In this document: positions 26,250-34,681 of the stretch, piece after piece
How the letters are laid out: each line of letters opens with the position of its first letter
How positions within the stretch are numbered: position 1 is the first letter of the stretch
NCBI GenBank assembly: GCA_040007355.1
Contig: JBDTVE010000072.1
Span: 1 to 64,000, forward strand
Reading direction: 5' to 3'
DNA: 64,000 bases
Origin: JACMLD01 sp040007355
GTDB taxonomy: Bacteria > Bacteroidota > Bacteroidia > Chitinophagales > Chitinophagaceae
Translations under genes and position numbers: made by a program
Notes under the pieces: model-generated
Seen by the model: the letters and a program-made list of their open reading frames with translations, nothing else
Told to the model about the DNA's origin: nothing
The model's database searches: none

Positions 26250-26888
26250 TTACTCGGCGCTTGGCTGTGGTGTATAACGCAAATAGGGTTTTACCACCTT
26301 TACACCTTTCGGGAATTTCTTAATAGCATCTTCCGTGCTGATGGCGGGAGATATGATTACATCTTCACCTGGGTTCCAGTCGGCTGGTGTAGACACACTA
26401 TGATTGGCGGTCAGTTGCAGTGAATCAATTACCCTTATTACTTCATTAAAGTTCCTGCCGGTAGAGGCGGGATAAGTAATGTACAGTTTCAATTTCTTAT
26501 CGGGACCAATAATAAACAATGAACGAACGGTTGCTGAAGTAGAAGCATTGGGATGGATCATGTCGTACAGTTCTGCAACTTTGCGATCATCATCTGCAAT
26601 GATTGGAAAATCAACTGAACAGTTTTGTGTTTCATTGATATCTTTTATCCATCCTTGGTGTTTCTCCAGGGGGTCAACGCTTACCGCCAGCACTTTCACA
26701 TTGCGCTTCCTGAACGCGTCCTGGAGTAAAGCGGTTTTCCCCAGTTCAGTTGTACAAACCGGTGTGAAGTCTGCCGGATGAGAAAATAGAACACCCCATC
26801 CGTCGCCAAGAAATTCATAAAAATCAATGTTTCCGGCGGTTGTCTTTGCCTGGAAATTGGGGACTGTGTCGCCTAATCTTAAACTCAT
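26250..26888 (-). CDS. 1-Cys peroxiredoxin (Prx6 type)
   Basis: 212 residues. The peroxidatic Cys45 is in HPADFTPVCTTELG, with VSVDPLEKHQGWIKDI and the C-terminal Prx6 extension (PADWNPGEDVIISPAIS...FPKGVKVVKPYLRYTP). No second resolving cysteine at the usual 2-Cys position is seen, so it should act as a 1-Cys enzyme reducing peroxides with thiol help. Cytoplasmic, no signal peptide. Expressed as a single gene from a TATATTTG box about 30 bases upstream. Confidence 0.93.
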   Translation of the reverse strand: MSLRLGDTVPNFQAKTTAGNIDFYEFLGDGWGVLFSHPADFTPVCTTELGKTALLQDAFRKRNVKVLAVSVDPLEKHQGWIKDINETQNCSVDFPIIADDDRKVAELYDMIHPNASTSATVRSLFIIGPDKKLKLYITYPASTGRNFNEVIRVIDSLQLTANHSVSTPADWNPGEDVIISPAISTEDAIKKFPKGVKVVKPYLRYTPQPSAE

Positions 26889-26919
26889 ATGTAAAATTTT
26901 TAAATGGAAAATAGGAATG

Positions 26920-26927
26920 CAAATATA
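26920..26927 (-). promoter_or_regulatory. Putative -7 promoter box for the peroxiredoxin gene
   Basis: TATATTTG on the minus strand matches TAnnTTTG exactly, 31 bases before the ATG at 26888; leader of about 25 bases. Confidence 0.45.
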
Positions 26928-26960
26928 TTCATTCTCTACCCAACCGATAGACTAAATTTT

Positions 26961-28106
26961 TTATTTTCCGGTTGCTTTTGTTAAAAACCCTTTACCAAAG
27001 CGGTTTTTAACATCATCAATGGCCTTGTAGAGGGAGGCTTTTTTACCAGTATCGGAAAAGAGATTGGTTTGCAGGGCTTCGCCGGTGAGTTCAGTTAGTC
27101 GCACTCCCAGCAGACGCACCGCCTGTCCTTTACGGTAGAGCTTGTGAAACAAATCTTTGGCCAGGGGTATCAGTTCATCGTCGTAGAAAGTATAGGGAAT
27201 AGCTGTCTGGCGTGAAGTGGTTTCAAAATCCGGGTAGCGGATCTTGACAGCTATACAACCGGCCATTTTATTCTCCTGGCGCAATTCATAGGCAATCTTT
27301 TCCGTCATGCGCACCAGTTGATTTAACAGAAAGTTTAGGTCGGTTTTATTCTCTTCAAAGGTATTTTCGGTGGAGACCGATTTGGCCTCCTGGTATTCCT
27401 GCACGGCGCTATTGTGCCTGCCATTGGCCTTGTTCCATAAGTCAATGCCATAATTGCCCACATAACGTTCCAGCATTTCGGGTTTTGCCTCGCGCAGTTC
27501 CCGGATGGTTTCTATGCCCACCTGTAACAGCGACCGGAAAGTCTGGGCGCCCACGCCGGGTATTTTATTAACCGGCAGCGGGTCCAGGAATTCGGTTTCA
27601 CCGCCAAAGGGTACCTGGAGGAAGCCATTGGGTTTAGCTTCATTGGTGGCCATTTTGGCAATCATTTTATTGGAAGCCAACCCAAAGGATATTGGCAACT
27701 GGGTGCGGGCCATGATCTTTTCGCGTAAATGTTTGGCCCATGCCAGGGCGTTAAAATATTTGTCCATCCCCGTTAGATCAAGATAAAATTCGTCAATCGA
27801 TGCTTTTTCAAAAACAGGAGCCTCCGCGGCAATGATTTCCGTGACCCATCGGCTGAACCGGCTGTATTCTCCCCGGGTGCTGCCCACCACGGTGGCTTGC
27901 GGACAAAGTTTCATAGCGGTTTTCATGGGCATGGCGGAATGGATACCAAATTTTCTTGCCTCGTAATTACAGGCGGCCACCACCCCGCGTTCGCTATGCC
28001 CGCCTACCAGCACCGGCTTGCCTTTTAAGGAAGGATTGTTGAGCACCTCTACGCTTACAAAAAACGAATCGAGGTCAAAATGCGCTATGGTGATCTGCGG
28101 ATCCAT
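26961..28106 (-). CDS. dinB: DNA polymerase IV
   Basis: 381 residues from the chosen start MDPQITIAHF. This Y-family polymerase performs error-prone lesion bypass. Catalytic acidic motifs are seen: HFDLDSFFVSVE at the N-terminus and KASIDEFYLDLTG near residue 110. The little-finger domain includes SVSTENTFEE and VRLLGVRLTEL. The open frame runs to 28226 and would overlap the end of rimM, but conserved sequence begins at the ATG 28104-28106. The gene interrupts the normal rimM-trmD neighbourhood. No SOS box was looked for with success. Confidence 0.93.
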   Translation of the reverse strand: MDPQITIAHFDLDSFFVSVEVLNNPSLKGKPVLVGGHSERGVVAACNYEARKFGIHSAMPMKTAMKLCPQATVVGSTRGEYSRFSRWVTEIIAAEAPVFEKASIDEFYLDLTGMDKYFNALAWAKHLREKIMARTQLPISFGLASNKMIAKMATNEAKPNGFLQVPFGGETEFLDPLPVNKIPGVGAQTFRSLLQVGIETIRELREAKPEMLERYVGNYGIDLWNKANGRHNSAVQEYQEAKSVSTENTFEENKTDLNFLLNQLVRMTEKIAYELRQENKMAGCIAVKIRYPDFETTSRQTAIPYTFYDDELIPLAKDLFHKLYRKGQAVRLLGVRLTELTGEALQTNLFSDTGKKASLYKAIDDVKNRFGKGFLTKATGK

Positions 28107-28212
28107 CAGCATAAAGTTACGAAAAAGAGGCGGTAGGGCGGGGCAGCCGGTGGTTTTAGGGCGTTCTGTTAGCAGTAAACGGTGCGATGGATGGTATGCG
28201 TTTACAGGTGGT

Positions 28213-28725
28213 TTAGCGGTATACATCCAGCAGCCCGTCTGGCAGGATTACATGCACCTGTTTTTTCTTTCTGTCTATTTTCTGCAGGCTTTCTGCATGC
28301 AGGGGAATGAGTGCTTCCTTGCCTTCCAGGTCTATTCGGGCCAGCACCTGGTGCGGCTGTTCAATAATTTCCAGCACGGTTCCAATTTCGGTTCCGTTCT
28401 GCAGGATGGTAAAACCCAGCAGAGACAGCGTGGACGTTTTGGCAGCATATTTTTGAAAATCCGCATCTGGCAGCCAGACCTCTTTTTGTCTTAGCAGGCC
28501 GGCTGCTTCCCTGGTATCAACGCCGTCCAGCTTCAGGTAAACTTCGGTTTCACTTTTTATTTTGGCTTGCTGGATAAAATAGGGCAGCATCTCGTCTTTC
28601 ACCATTTCCACGAAAAGCGCTTCCAGCCCTTTCAGAGATGTTTTTTTTCCCAGGTGATGCTGCAGGATCAGTTCCCCGGTGACGCCAAAACTGGCTACTA
28701 ATTTGCCGATATTGATATATTCCAT
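28213..28725 (-). CDS. rimM: Ribosome maturation factor RimM
   Basis: 170 residues from ATG 28723-28725, the family N-terminus MEYINIGKLVASFGVTGEL. An N-terminal RimM beta-barrel (about 1-85) is followed by a PRC barrel (about 95-165: LLGFTILQNGTEIGTVLEII, then ALIPLHAESLQKID). The protein assists 30S head maturation around S19. The open frame extends to 28833, but that portion is not conserved in kind and covers the rpsP terminator. Downstream of rpsP but separated from it by a strong terminator, so it needs its own promoter. Confidence 0.92.
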   Translation of the reverse strand: MEYINIGKLVASFGVTGELILQHHLGKKTSLKGLEALFVEMVKDEMLPYFIQQAKIKSETEVYLKLDGVDTREAAGLLRQKEVWLPDADFQKYAAKTSTLSLLGFTILQNGTEIGTVLEIIEQPHQVLARIDLEGKEALIPLHAESLQKIDRKKKQVHVILPDGLLDVYR

Positions 28726-28796
28726 ATTGGGTTCCCGGCTCACCGGCCGGCGAAAAATTTCATGCTGGTGTTTATAATGGTTGCAGATAAAACAAG

Positions 28797-28830
28797 AAAA
28801 AAAAATATCCCGCAGGCAACTGCGGGATAT
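28797..28830 (-). terminator. Strong terminator between rpsP and rimM
   Basis: 11-pair perfect stem, 28820-28830 with 28805-28815, GC-rich with a 4-base loop, followed on the minus strand by eight T residues (28804-28797). Confidence 0.85.
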
Positions 28831-28858
28831 CAATTATGTGCTGGCGAATGAATGCAGT

Positions 28859-29317
28859 TTATTGCGCACCACCTTCTGGGGCCGGCCTTCTTTCCGAAGG
28901 ACGGCGGTTTCCGGCGCCCTGGGGTCTTCTGCCACCACGCGGGTTTGACCGGCGGTTTTCTTCCTGGCGTTTTAAGATCTGTGCTTCATGCTCTTTGTGC
29001 CAAACTTCAAATTTTGTCATAGCGGTTACATCGTCAAACAAACCAAGACCAACACCACGCAACAGGTGTTTCAGGTACAGTACTCCTTTAAAAGAAAGGA
29101 TACGGCGTACTGTGTCGGTAGGTTGTGCACCCTTATGCAACCAATCTAAAGCACGCTGGCGATCTAACTGAATGGTGGATGGAACTGTTAACGGGTTGTA
29201 GGTACCAATTTTGGAGATGAATTTGCCATCTCTGGGAGCGCGTGCGTCTGCCACAACTATAAAATAGAAGGGCCTTTTTTTAGACCCATGGCGCTGGAGT
29301 CTCATTTTTACTGGCAT
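28859..29317 (-). CDS. rpsP: 30S ribosomal protein S16 with C-terminal extension
   Basis: 152 residues from MPVKMRLQRHGSKKRPFY. The S16 core covers about 1-85 (FYFIVVADARAPRDGKFISKIGTYNP, WLHKGAQPTDTVRRIL). A further 65 residues follow, ending in a disordered Arg/Gly/Pro-rich tail (RRSNPRGGRRPQGAGNRRPS). Longer S16 proteins are common in Bacteroidota; the tail probably contacts rRNA at the ribosome surface. The upstream open frame to 29413 is untranslated leader and promoter. Monocistronic: full promoter at 29384-29414 and strong terminator behind. Confidence 0.95.
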   Translation of the reverse strand: MPVKMRLQRHGSKKRPFYFIVVADARAPRDGKFISKIGTYNPLTVPSTIQLDRQRALDWLHKGAQPTDTVRRILSFKGVLYLKHLLRGVGLGLFDDVTAMTKFEVWHKEHEAQILKRQEENRRSNPRGGRRPQGAGNRRPSERRPAPEGGAQ

Positions 29318-29383
29318 TTTAAATAGACATTTAAATGCGTTAAGAAATAGGGTTATTGTCTCGTTGCTTAAAAGCAAGGATTG

Positions 29384-29414
29384 CAAAATTAGCCATCCTT
29401 CTTTATTTTCCAAA
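29384..29414 (-). promoter_or_regulatory. Promoter of rpsP
   Basis: On the minus strand TTTG (29414-29411), a 19-base spacer, then TAATTTTG (29391-29384): both Bacteroidota promoter elements at standard spacing. The -33 TTTG is itself part of a second TAnnTTTG match (29411-29418). Transcription starts near 29378, giving a leader of about 60 bases that opens with a small hairpin (ttgctt/aagcaa, 29364-29377). Confidence 0.65.
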
Positions 29415-29506
29415 TATAATAACGGATTAGATTAGTTTCAAGTTTTGTTTTAGTCTTTTAAATAAATTTTTACAAATATCTCGTTTTATTAACGAAACAT
29501 TAAAAT

Positions 29507-30832
29507 CTATCGTTTGCCAAAACCGGGCATTTTGCCACCCATGGGCATTTTGTTCATCATTTTCATCATTTGCTTCATCTGGTCAAATTGCTTCATAAAG
29601 GCGTTTACCTCATCCATGCCCTTGCCGCTGCCACCGGCGATGCGTTTGCGGCGGTTTTGGTCAATAATATCCGGGTTAGCCCTTTCAAAAGGCGTCATGG
29701 AATTAATCATGGCCTCAATTCCTTTAAAAGAATCATCGCTGATGTCTACGTCTTTAATAGCCTTTCCCATTCCGGGTATCATCCCCATCAGGTCTTTCAG
29801 GTTACCCATTTTTTTTATCTGCGCCAGTTGTTGTTTAAAATCTTCAAAATCAAACTGGTTCTTCCTGATTTTTTTCTCCAGTTTGCGTGCTTCTTCCTCG
29901 TTGAACTGTTCCTGTGCTTTTTCCACCAGGGAAGTAATATCACCCATACCCAGGATGCGCTGCGCCATTCGCTCCGGGTAAAAAACATCGAGCGTCTCCA
30001 TTTTTTCGCCGCTGCTGACAAATTTAATGGGCTTGTTTACCGTATACTTAATAGAGAGGGCCGCACCGCCGCGTGTATCTCCATCCAGCTTAGTTAGCAC
30101 CACCCCGCTGAAATCGAGCTTTTCGTTAAATGCCCGGGCGGTGTTCACGGCATCCTGGCCGGTCATGGCATCCACCACAAATAAAATTTCATTGGGGTTA
30201 ACTGCGGCTTTTATATTGGCCACCTCGGTCATCATGGCCTCATCAATGGCCAGCCGGCCGGCCGTGTCTATAATGAGTACATTTTTATTTTTACTTCTTG
30301 CCTCTTTAACGGCATTTTGGGCTATGGATACCACGTCCTTGTTGTTGGGCTCCTGGTAAACATCCACATTAATTTGTTCGCCCAACACCCTTAGCTGCTC
30401 AATAGCGGCGGGGCGATATACATCGGCCGCCACCAGCATGGGCGAAAGCCCTTTTTTTGTTTTTAGATAATTGGCCAGTTTGCCGCTAAAGGTTGTTTTA
30501 CCCGAACCCTGTAAACCGGCAATTAAGATAACGGCGGGATTGCCCTTCGCGTCAAAATCGCTCTCTGTTCCTCCCATCAGTTCGGCCAGCTGGTCTTTTA
30601 CTATCTTGGTCATCAACTGCCCGGGGCTGATGGCATTTATTACTTTTTCTCCAAGGGCTTTGTCCTTTATTTTATCCGTAAACTCTTTGGCTATTTTGAA
30701 GTTTACATCCGCGTCTACCAATGCGCGGCGTATTTCTTTTACCGTGGCGGCAATATTCAGCTCGGTAATCCGGCTTTCGCCTTTTAGCTGCTTAAACGCG
30801 GATTCCAGTTTATCACTTAATGACTCAAACAT
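29507..30832 (-). CDS. ffh: Signal recognition particle protein Ffh
   Basis: 441-residue SRP54 GTPase from MFESLSDKLESAFKQLKGES. The NG domain carries the P-loop GLQGSGKTTFSGKLA, DVYRPAAIEQL, DTAGRLAIDEAMM and TKLDGDTRGGAALS. The M domain ends with the Met-rich signal-sequence groove (QFDQMKQMMKMMNKMPMGGK), after NPDIIDQNRRKRIAGGSG, the RNA-binding helix. It targets nascent membrane and exported proteins to FtsY. An upstream ATG three codons earlier (30841) is possible. Located next to rpsP as in many genomes, but with separate promoters. Confidence 0.97.
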   Translation of the reverse strand: MFESLSDKLESAFKQLKGESRITELNIAATVKEIRRALVDADVNFKIAKEFTDKIKDKALGEKVINAISPGQLMTKIVKDQLAELMGGTESDFDAKGNPAVILIAGLQGSGKTTFSGKLANYLKTKKGLSPMLVAADVYRPAAIEQLRVLGEQINVDVYQEPNNKDVVSIAQNAVKEARSKNKNVLIIDTAGRLAIDEAMMTEVANIKAAVNPNEILFVVDAMTGQDAVNTARAFNEKLDFSGVVLTKLDGDTRGGAALSIKYTVNKPIKFVSSGEKMETLDVFYPERMAQRILGMGDITSLVEKAQEQFNEEEARKLEKKIRKNQFDFEDFKQQLAQIKKMGNLKDLMGMIPGMGKAIKDVDISDDSFKGIEAMINSMTPFERANPDIIDQNRRKRIAGGSGKGMDEVNAFMKQFDQMKQMMKMMNKMPMGGKMPGFGKR

Positions 30833-30855
30833 ACAGGCCAATTATTTTTATTGCA

Positions 30856-30892
30856 AAAAATAAAAGGTGAATGTTATTTGTACATTCACCTT
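30856..30892 (-). terminator. Terminator after the primary sigma factor gene
   Basis: Perfect 11-pair stem: 30882-30892 with 30864-30874, followed on the minus strand by ttattttttg. It separates rpoD from ffh. Confidence 0.75.
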
Positions 30893-30929
30893 ATAACAGG
30901 ATTGCAAATATAATAACGATTATAAAGAA

Positions 30930-31799
30930 TCAGGTACCTAAATAACTGCGTAGAATTCTGCTGCGGTTGGTGGTTTTTAGTTTTGTAATGGCCTTATCCT
31001 TAATCTGGCGTACCCTTTCGCGGGTCAGGCTAAAATGGTCACCAATGTCTTCCAGGCTCATGGGGTGGTCAATGCCAATACCAAAGAAATAGCAGATCAC
31101 TTCCTTTTGCCGCTCGGTGAGTGCCTTTAAGGAACGCTCAATTTCCACTTTCAAAGATTCGTCGTGCTCAATATTTCTTTCTGTACGCACCGCATTGGGG
31201 TTTTCCATCAGGTCTATCAGGGTACCGTCTTCTCCCTCGGAAAGGGGGGTATCCATACTTATGTGGCGGGCATTAATGCTTAGCGTAGAAGTCACTTCAT
31301 CTATATCCAGTTTTAGTAAATCGGCCAGTTCCTCGGCCGAAGGCTCTCTTTCAAATTCCTGTTCCAATTGCGAGAAGGCTTTTTGAATGCGGTTGGTTAA
31401 ACCCACTTTGTTCAGGGGAAGCCTTACAATACGGGCCTGCTCGGCCAGGGATTGCAATATGCTCTGACGAATCCACCAAACCGCATATGAAATGAATTTA
31501 AAACCCCTTGTCTCATCAAACCGCTGCGCGGATTTTATAAGGCCCAGGTTGCCTTCGTTTATCAAATCGGGCAGGGAAAGACCCTGGTTCTGGTACTGTT
31601 TGGCAACGGATACCACAAAACGTAGGTTGGCCTTGGTAAGCCGGTCCAGCGCCTGTTGATCCCCCTGTCTAATCAATCCTGCCAGTCTTACTTCTTCTTC
31701 CGGGCTGATAAGCTCTACTTTACCAATTTCCTGCAGGTATTTCTCAAGGCTTTGAGATTCCCTGTTAGTAATGGATTTGGTAATTTTTAGTTGACGCAT
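30930..31799 (-). CDS. rpoD: Primary RNA polymerase sigma factor (sigma-70/SigA)
   Basis: 289 residues from MRQLKITKSITNRES, the hallmark N-terminus of the short Bacteroidota housekeeping sigma factor, which lacks the long region 1.1. Region 1.2 (SLEKYLQEIGKV), region 2 (LRFVVSVAKQYQNQGLSLPDLINEGNLGL...FISYAVWWIRQ), region 3 and region 4 with HTH (MSLEDIGDHFSLTRERVRQI) are in order. It should recognise the TTTG/TAnnTTTG promoters seen across this window. An ATG two codons earlier (31805) is an alternative start. Confidence 0.95.
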   Translation of the reverse strand: MRQLKITKSITNRESQSLEKYLQEIGKVELISPEEEVRLAGLIRQGDQQALDRLTKANLRFVVSVAKQYQNQGLSLPDLINEGNLGLIKSAQRFDETRGFKFISYAVWWIRQSILQSLAEQARIVRLPLNKVGLTNRIQKAFSQLEQEFEREPSAEELADLLKLDIDEVTSTLSINARHISMDTPLSEGEDGTLIDLMENPNAVRTERNIEHDESLKVEIERSLKALTERQKEVICYFFGIGIDHPMSLEDIGDHFSLTRERVRQIKDKAITKLKTTNRSRILRSYLGT

Positions 31800-31805
31800 A
31801 CTCAT

Positions 31806-32116
31806 AGGTGGACTTTATTTAGGATGAACTTTGGTTGCAAGGGTTAAATCATCTTCTAATTAAACGTTAATTAGGTGGTTTTCTTATCCAAACTAAATGC
31901 AATCGGTGTAAATTATTTTTGTTGGAGCATTTTAATCCGATTCCAACGGAATTTTCCTGTTTTTAATGTGCAACTGGCTGGCTATCAATCATTTTTAGAG
32001 CAGAATGGTTTATTTGCCCGGAAACCTTAACAAAAAAGCCAAAACTAAAATTTTGCTGCGTGCAATAATTTTCTATTATTGCATCATTAGAAATTACTAA
32101 GACCAATGATTGCGAA
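31806..32116. other. Intergenic region between rpoD and the START-like gene
   Basis: 311 bp serving two divergent genes. It holds an imperfect palindrome at 31856-31874 (ctaatta and taattag arms around aacgt) in the rpoD leader, a near-match to a -7 box for rpoD (TTAGTTTG, 31889-31896, minus strand), and an 8-base inverted repeat (tgcaataa 32061-32068, ttattgca 32076-32083) before the START-like gene. No gene is seen. Confidence 0.45.
32052..32081 (+). promoter_or_regulatory. Candidate promoter of the START-like gene
   Basis: TTTG at 32052-32055, an 18-base spacer, then TATTATTG at 32074-32081, one mismatch from TAnnTTTG. The -7 box overlaps an 8-base inverted repeat (32061-32083), which could be an operator. 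Confidence 0.35.
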
Positions 32117-32497
32117 ATGAGTAAAAAACAATTATTTACGCTAGAATACCCGGTAAGATGTTCTCCGTCGATTTTATATGAATTTTTAAGTACCCCCGCA
32201 GGTTTGCAGGAATGGTTTGCCGATAAAGTAGACGAACGCGATAATATATTCAGCTTCTCCTGGAACGGGACGGTTGAAAAAGCGGAAATAGTGGAAGGCG
32301 AAGAAGAGAAATTTGTAAAATTTCATTGGGTTACCGCGCCCAGGGAGGAATATTTTGAATTCAGGATAGAGAAATCGGAAGTAACCAACCAGACTATCCT
32401 GGTAATACATGATTTTGCGGAGAAAAAAGAAATCAAGGATCAGAGCCAGTTATGGGATTACCAGGTAAAAGATCTCTTTCACCGCATTGGTAATTAA
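32117..32497 (+). CDS. START-like (SRPBCC) domain protein
   Basis: 126 residues forming a single helix-grip fold: TLEYPVRCSPSILYEFLSTPAGLQEWFAD, then strands FSFSWNGTVEKAEIVE and FVKFHWV, and the long C-terminal helix (QSQLWDYQVKDLFHRIGN). It matches the small START-like family conserved in Bacteroidota and related to Aha1/polyketide cyclase folds. No signal peptide. Function unknown; folds of this kind bind hydrophobic ligands. Its stop overlaps the stop of the convergent gene by four bases (32494-32497). Confidence 0.8.
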   Translation: MSKKQLFTLEYPVRCSPSILYEFLSTPAGLQEWFADKVDERDNIFSFSWNGTVEKAEIVEGEEEKFVKFHWVTAPREEYFEFRIEKSEVTNQTILVIHDFAEKKEIKDQSQLWDYQVKDLFHRIGN

Positions 32498-33093
32498 TCA
32501 GCGCCGGGCAGGTAAATAAAACGTTTAAAAACCTGCATCAGTTTTTCGCCGGCAATATCCCATTGATCAAATGGAATCTTATAGCTGATTTTTATAAACG
32601 GTGCCACCGTTTCTTTACCGGGCACGGCCAGGTGGCCGGAAGAAATGTAGTTATTGCCTTCCAGGTCAAAGCTGAATTCATTCCCCGAAAAAGAAAAATA
32701 AAAATCTTGCCAATCATATTGTGCGATGCCCTTGTTTATCCTTTCTTCCCATTGCCGGTGAAATATTCCTTTAAGATGTAAGGTGATACTGAAATAATTG
32801 CCCCACCAGAAAAAGCTGCGGATGGCAAATACCGCTTCCTTTGAAAAAAGCCTGGGATAGTCAAGCACCACGTACGGCATAGACTGGTATTGCTCGCCCT
32901 TTGAAATTTTGGGCGGTAAGCGCAAAGCCTCCGCCGGCAGAAAATGCCTTTCTTCTTGCAGACAAGATTGCATCTGTGTGGCCAGGTTGCCAAATAAATG
33001 GTATACTTTTTCTATAATGCGGTGCTTTGTTAAAATCCAGTCGCTGTTTTTTACCAGTTTCATTTCCTCTGGCGAAAGCTGTAAATTTGTCAT
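32494..33093 (-). CDS. Conserved hypothetical protein
   Basis: 199 residues, start MTNLQLSPEEMKLVKNSDWIL. No signal peptide or membrane helix. The sequence is rich in aromatic residues (RSFFWWGNYFSITLHLKG, YDWQDFYFSFSGNEFSFD), suggesting a compact alpha/beta fold. I do not recognise a family. The gene converges with the START-like gene with a 4-bp overlap of the two stop regions and is divergent from the LptF/LptG-type permease gene. An uncharacterised cytoplasmic protein is the safest description. Confidence 0.65.
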   Translation of the reverse strand: MTNLQLSPEEMKLVKNSDWILTKHRIIEKVYHLFGNLATQMQSCLQEERHFLPAEALRLPPKISKGEQYQSMPYVVLDYPRLFSKEAVFAIRSFFWWGNYFSITLHLKGIFHRQWEERINKGIAQYDWQDFYFSFSGNEFSFDLEGNNYISSGHLAVPGKETVAPFIKISYKIPFDQWDIAGEKLMQVFKRFIYLPGAD

Positions 33094-33209
33094 ATGCTAA
33101 TGTAAGGCTAATGGTAACAAACAAACGCTAATTCTGCTGTCGCCGCCAAATGAATGTTTGTTTGTGTTTGCCATCGCCTGTTCTGCGAACCATTATCACC
33201 ATCCATGTA

Positions 33210-34658
33210 ATGATAAAAAAACTTGACCGGTTGATCCTGAAAGCCTTTGTGGGGCCTTTTATTGCCACTTTTTTTATAACGCTTTTTGTGCTGGTCCTGC
33301 AGTTTTTCTGGTTGTATATTGATGATATTGTTGGTAAAGGGCTTGATTTTTTTACCATAGCCCGTTTAATGTCTTATGTAACGGCTACCGTGGTACCCCT
33401 GGCACTGCCGCTGGCGGTATTGCTTTCTTCCATCATGACGTTTGGCAACCTGGGCGAAACCTTTGAACTGGTTGCCATAAAATCTGCGGGCATTCCGCTG
33501 TTGCGGTTTATGCGTCCGCTACTGCTAACGAGCATGGTTATCTGCGGAATCGCATTTCTTTTTAACAACTACTTTATACCGCGGGCGCAGTTAAAACTGA
33601 ATGCGCTTAAATATGATATTATTGTTACCAAACCGGCGCTGGATATAAAAGAAGGCGTTTTTTACGATAAAATAGACGGCTATGTAATCAAGATCGGTAA
33701 AAAAGAAAAAGACGGCACCATACGCAACGTGGTTATATATGAAAAGAATTATAACCTACAGGACAATATTACGGTGGCAGACAGTGGCCAGATGAAGGTG
33801 TCGGCCGATAAACGCTATCTTGAATTTTATTTACACGATGGTTGGCGGTATTCAGAACGGGGTGAAAGGAACACCACCAATACTGAATTTACACGCATGG
33901 GTTTTAAGGACTATAAAAAGATATTTGACCTGAGTTCATTTAAAATTCAAAAAACGGAAGACAGCGTTTTTAAGGACAACTGGCGTATGTTAAGCGTGCG
34001 GCAGTTGGATAAAACCATTGACTCGCTCAGGAAAGCGGATACCGCTATTATCAGTAGGAACAACCGGGAAGTAAAAATTTACCTGTCATTTGCCAGGAAC
34101 CTGGATAGTAGCTGGGCGCTTCCCGTCAAATCTGGGAGCCCTATAAAATCGTTTAGCCAGATTGTACCAGACAGCGCCCTTTCTGTTGTTACCGATATGG
34201 CCATGGGGCAGGCCAATTCTGTTAAATCCATCCTGGAGAACAATGCCGCGGAGTATGCCGCCAAAAGAACCGCGCTGCGTTTACACTTAATTGAATGGCA
34301 TCGCAAATTCAGCCTCTCGCTGGCTTGCCTGGTTTTGTTTTTGATTGGAGCCCCGTTGGGGTCCATAATCAGAAAGGGCGGTATTGGTATGCCGTTGATT
34401 TTGGCCGTGGCGTTTTTCGTGGTGTTTTTCCTGCTGAATAATTTTGGTGAAAAATTTGTAAAACAGGATGTGCTGGAGCCGCTCACGGGCATGTGGCTGG
34501 CTACCTTTATATTATTGCCGGTGGGTATTTTCCTGGTATTTAAAGCCATGCGCGATTCACAGCTTTTTAACCAGGAATTCTATTATCGTTTTTTTAGAAG
34601 GGTAAGTCGGATTGTGAAAAAAAATAAATTAAAAGACAATGAAACGGGCATTGCCTAA
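33210..34658 (+). CDS. LptF/LptG family permease
   Basis: 482 residues from MIKKLDRLILKAFVGPF, the family N-terminus; the open frame begins 20 codons earlier at 33150. Membrane segments near the N-terminus (FIATFFITLFVLVLQFFWLY, VVPLALPLAVLLSSIMTFG, LLTSMVICGIAFLFNNYFIP) and C-terminus (FSLSLACLVLFLIGAPLGSIIRKGG and two more) flank a periplasmic jellyroll domain. It is one of the two permease subunits that pull lipopolysaccharide from the inner membrane with LptB. Bacteroidota LptF and LptG are hard to tell apart by reading alone. Confidence 0.9.
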   Translation: MIKKLDRLILKAFVGPFIATFFITLFVLVLQFFWLYIDDIVGKGLDFFTIARLMSYVTATVVPLALPLAVLLSSIMTFGNLGETFELVAIKSAGIPLLRFMRPLLLTSMVICGIAFLFNNYFIPRAQLKLNALKYDIIVTKPALDIKEGVFYDKIDGYVIKIGKKEKDGTIRNVVIYEKNYNLQDNITVADSGQMKVSADKRYLEFYLHDGWRYSERGERNTTNTEFTRMGFKDYKKIFDLSSFKIQKTEDSVFKDNWRMLSVRQLDKTIDSLRKADTAIISRNNREVKIYLSFARNLDSSWALPVKSGSPIKSFSQIVPDSALSVVTDMAMGQANSVKSILENNAAEYAAKRTALRLHLIEWHRKFSLSLACLVLFLIGAPLGSIIRKGGIGMPLILAVAFFVVFFLLNNFGEKFVKQDVLEPLTGMWLATFILLPVGIFLVFKAMRDSQLFNQEFYYRFFRRVSRIVKKNKLKDNETGIA

Positions 34659-34681
34659 CTTCGGTTAAATGATTATTGTTT

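Noticed and set aside
29514..29981. 155-codon plus-strand frame with hydrophobic stretches
   Set aside because: Antisense to the ffh M domain; the hydrophobicity comes from reversed Lys/Met-rich codons.
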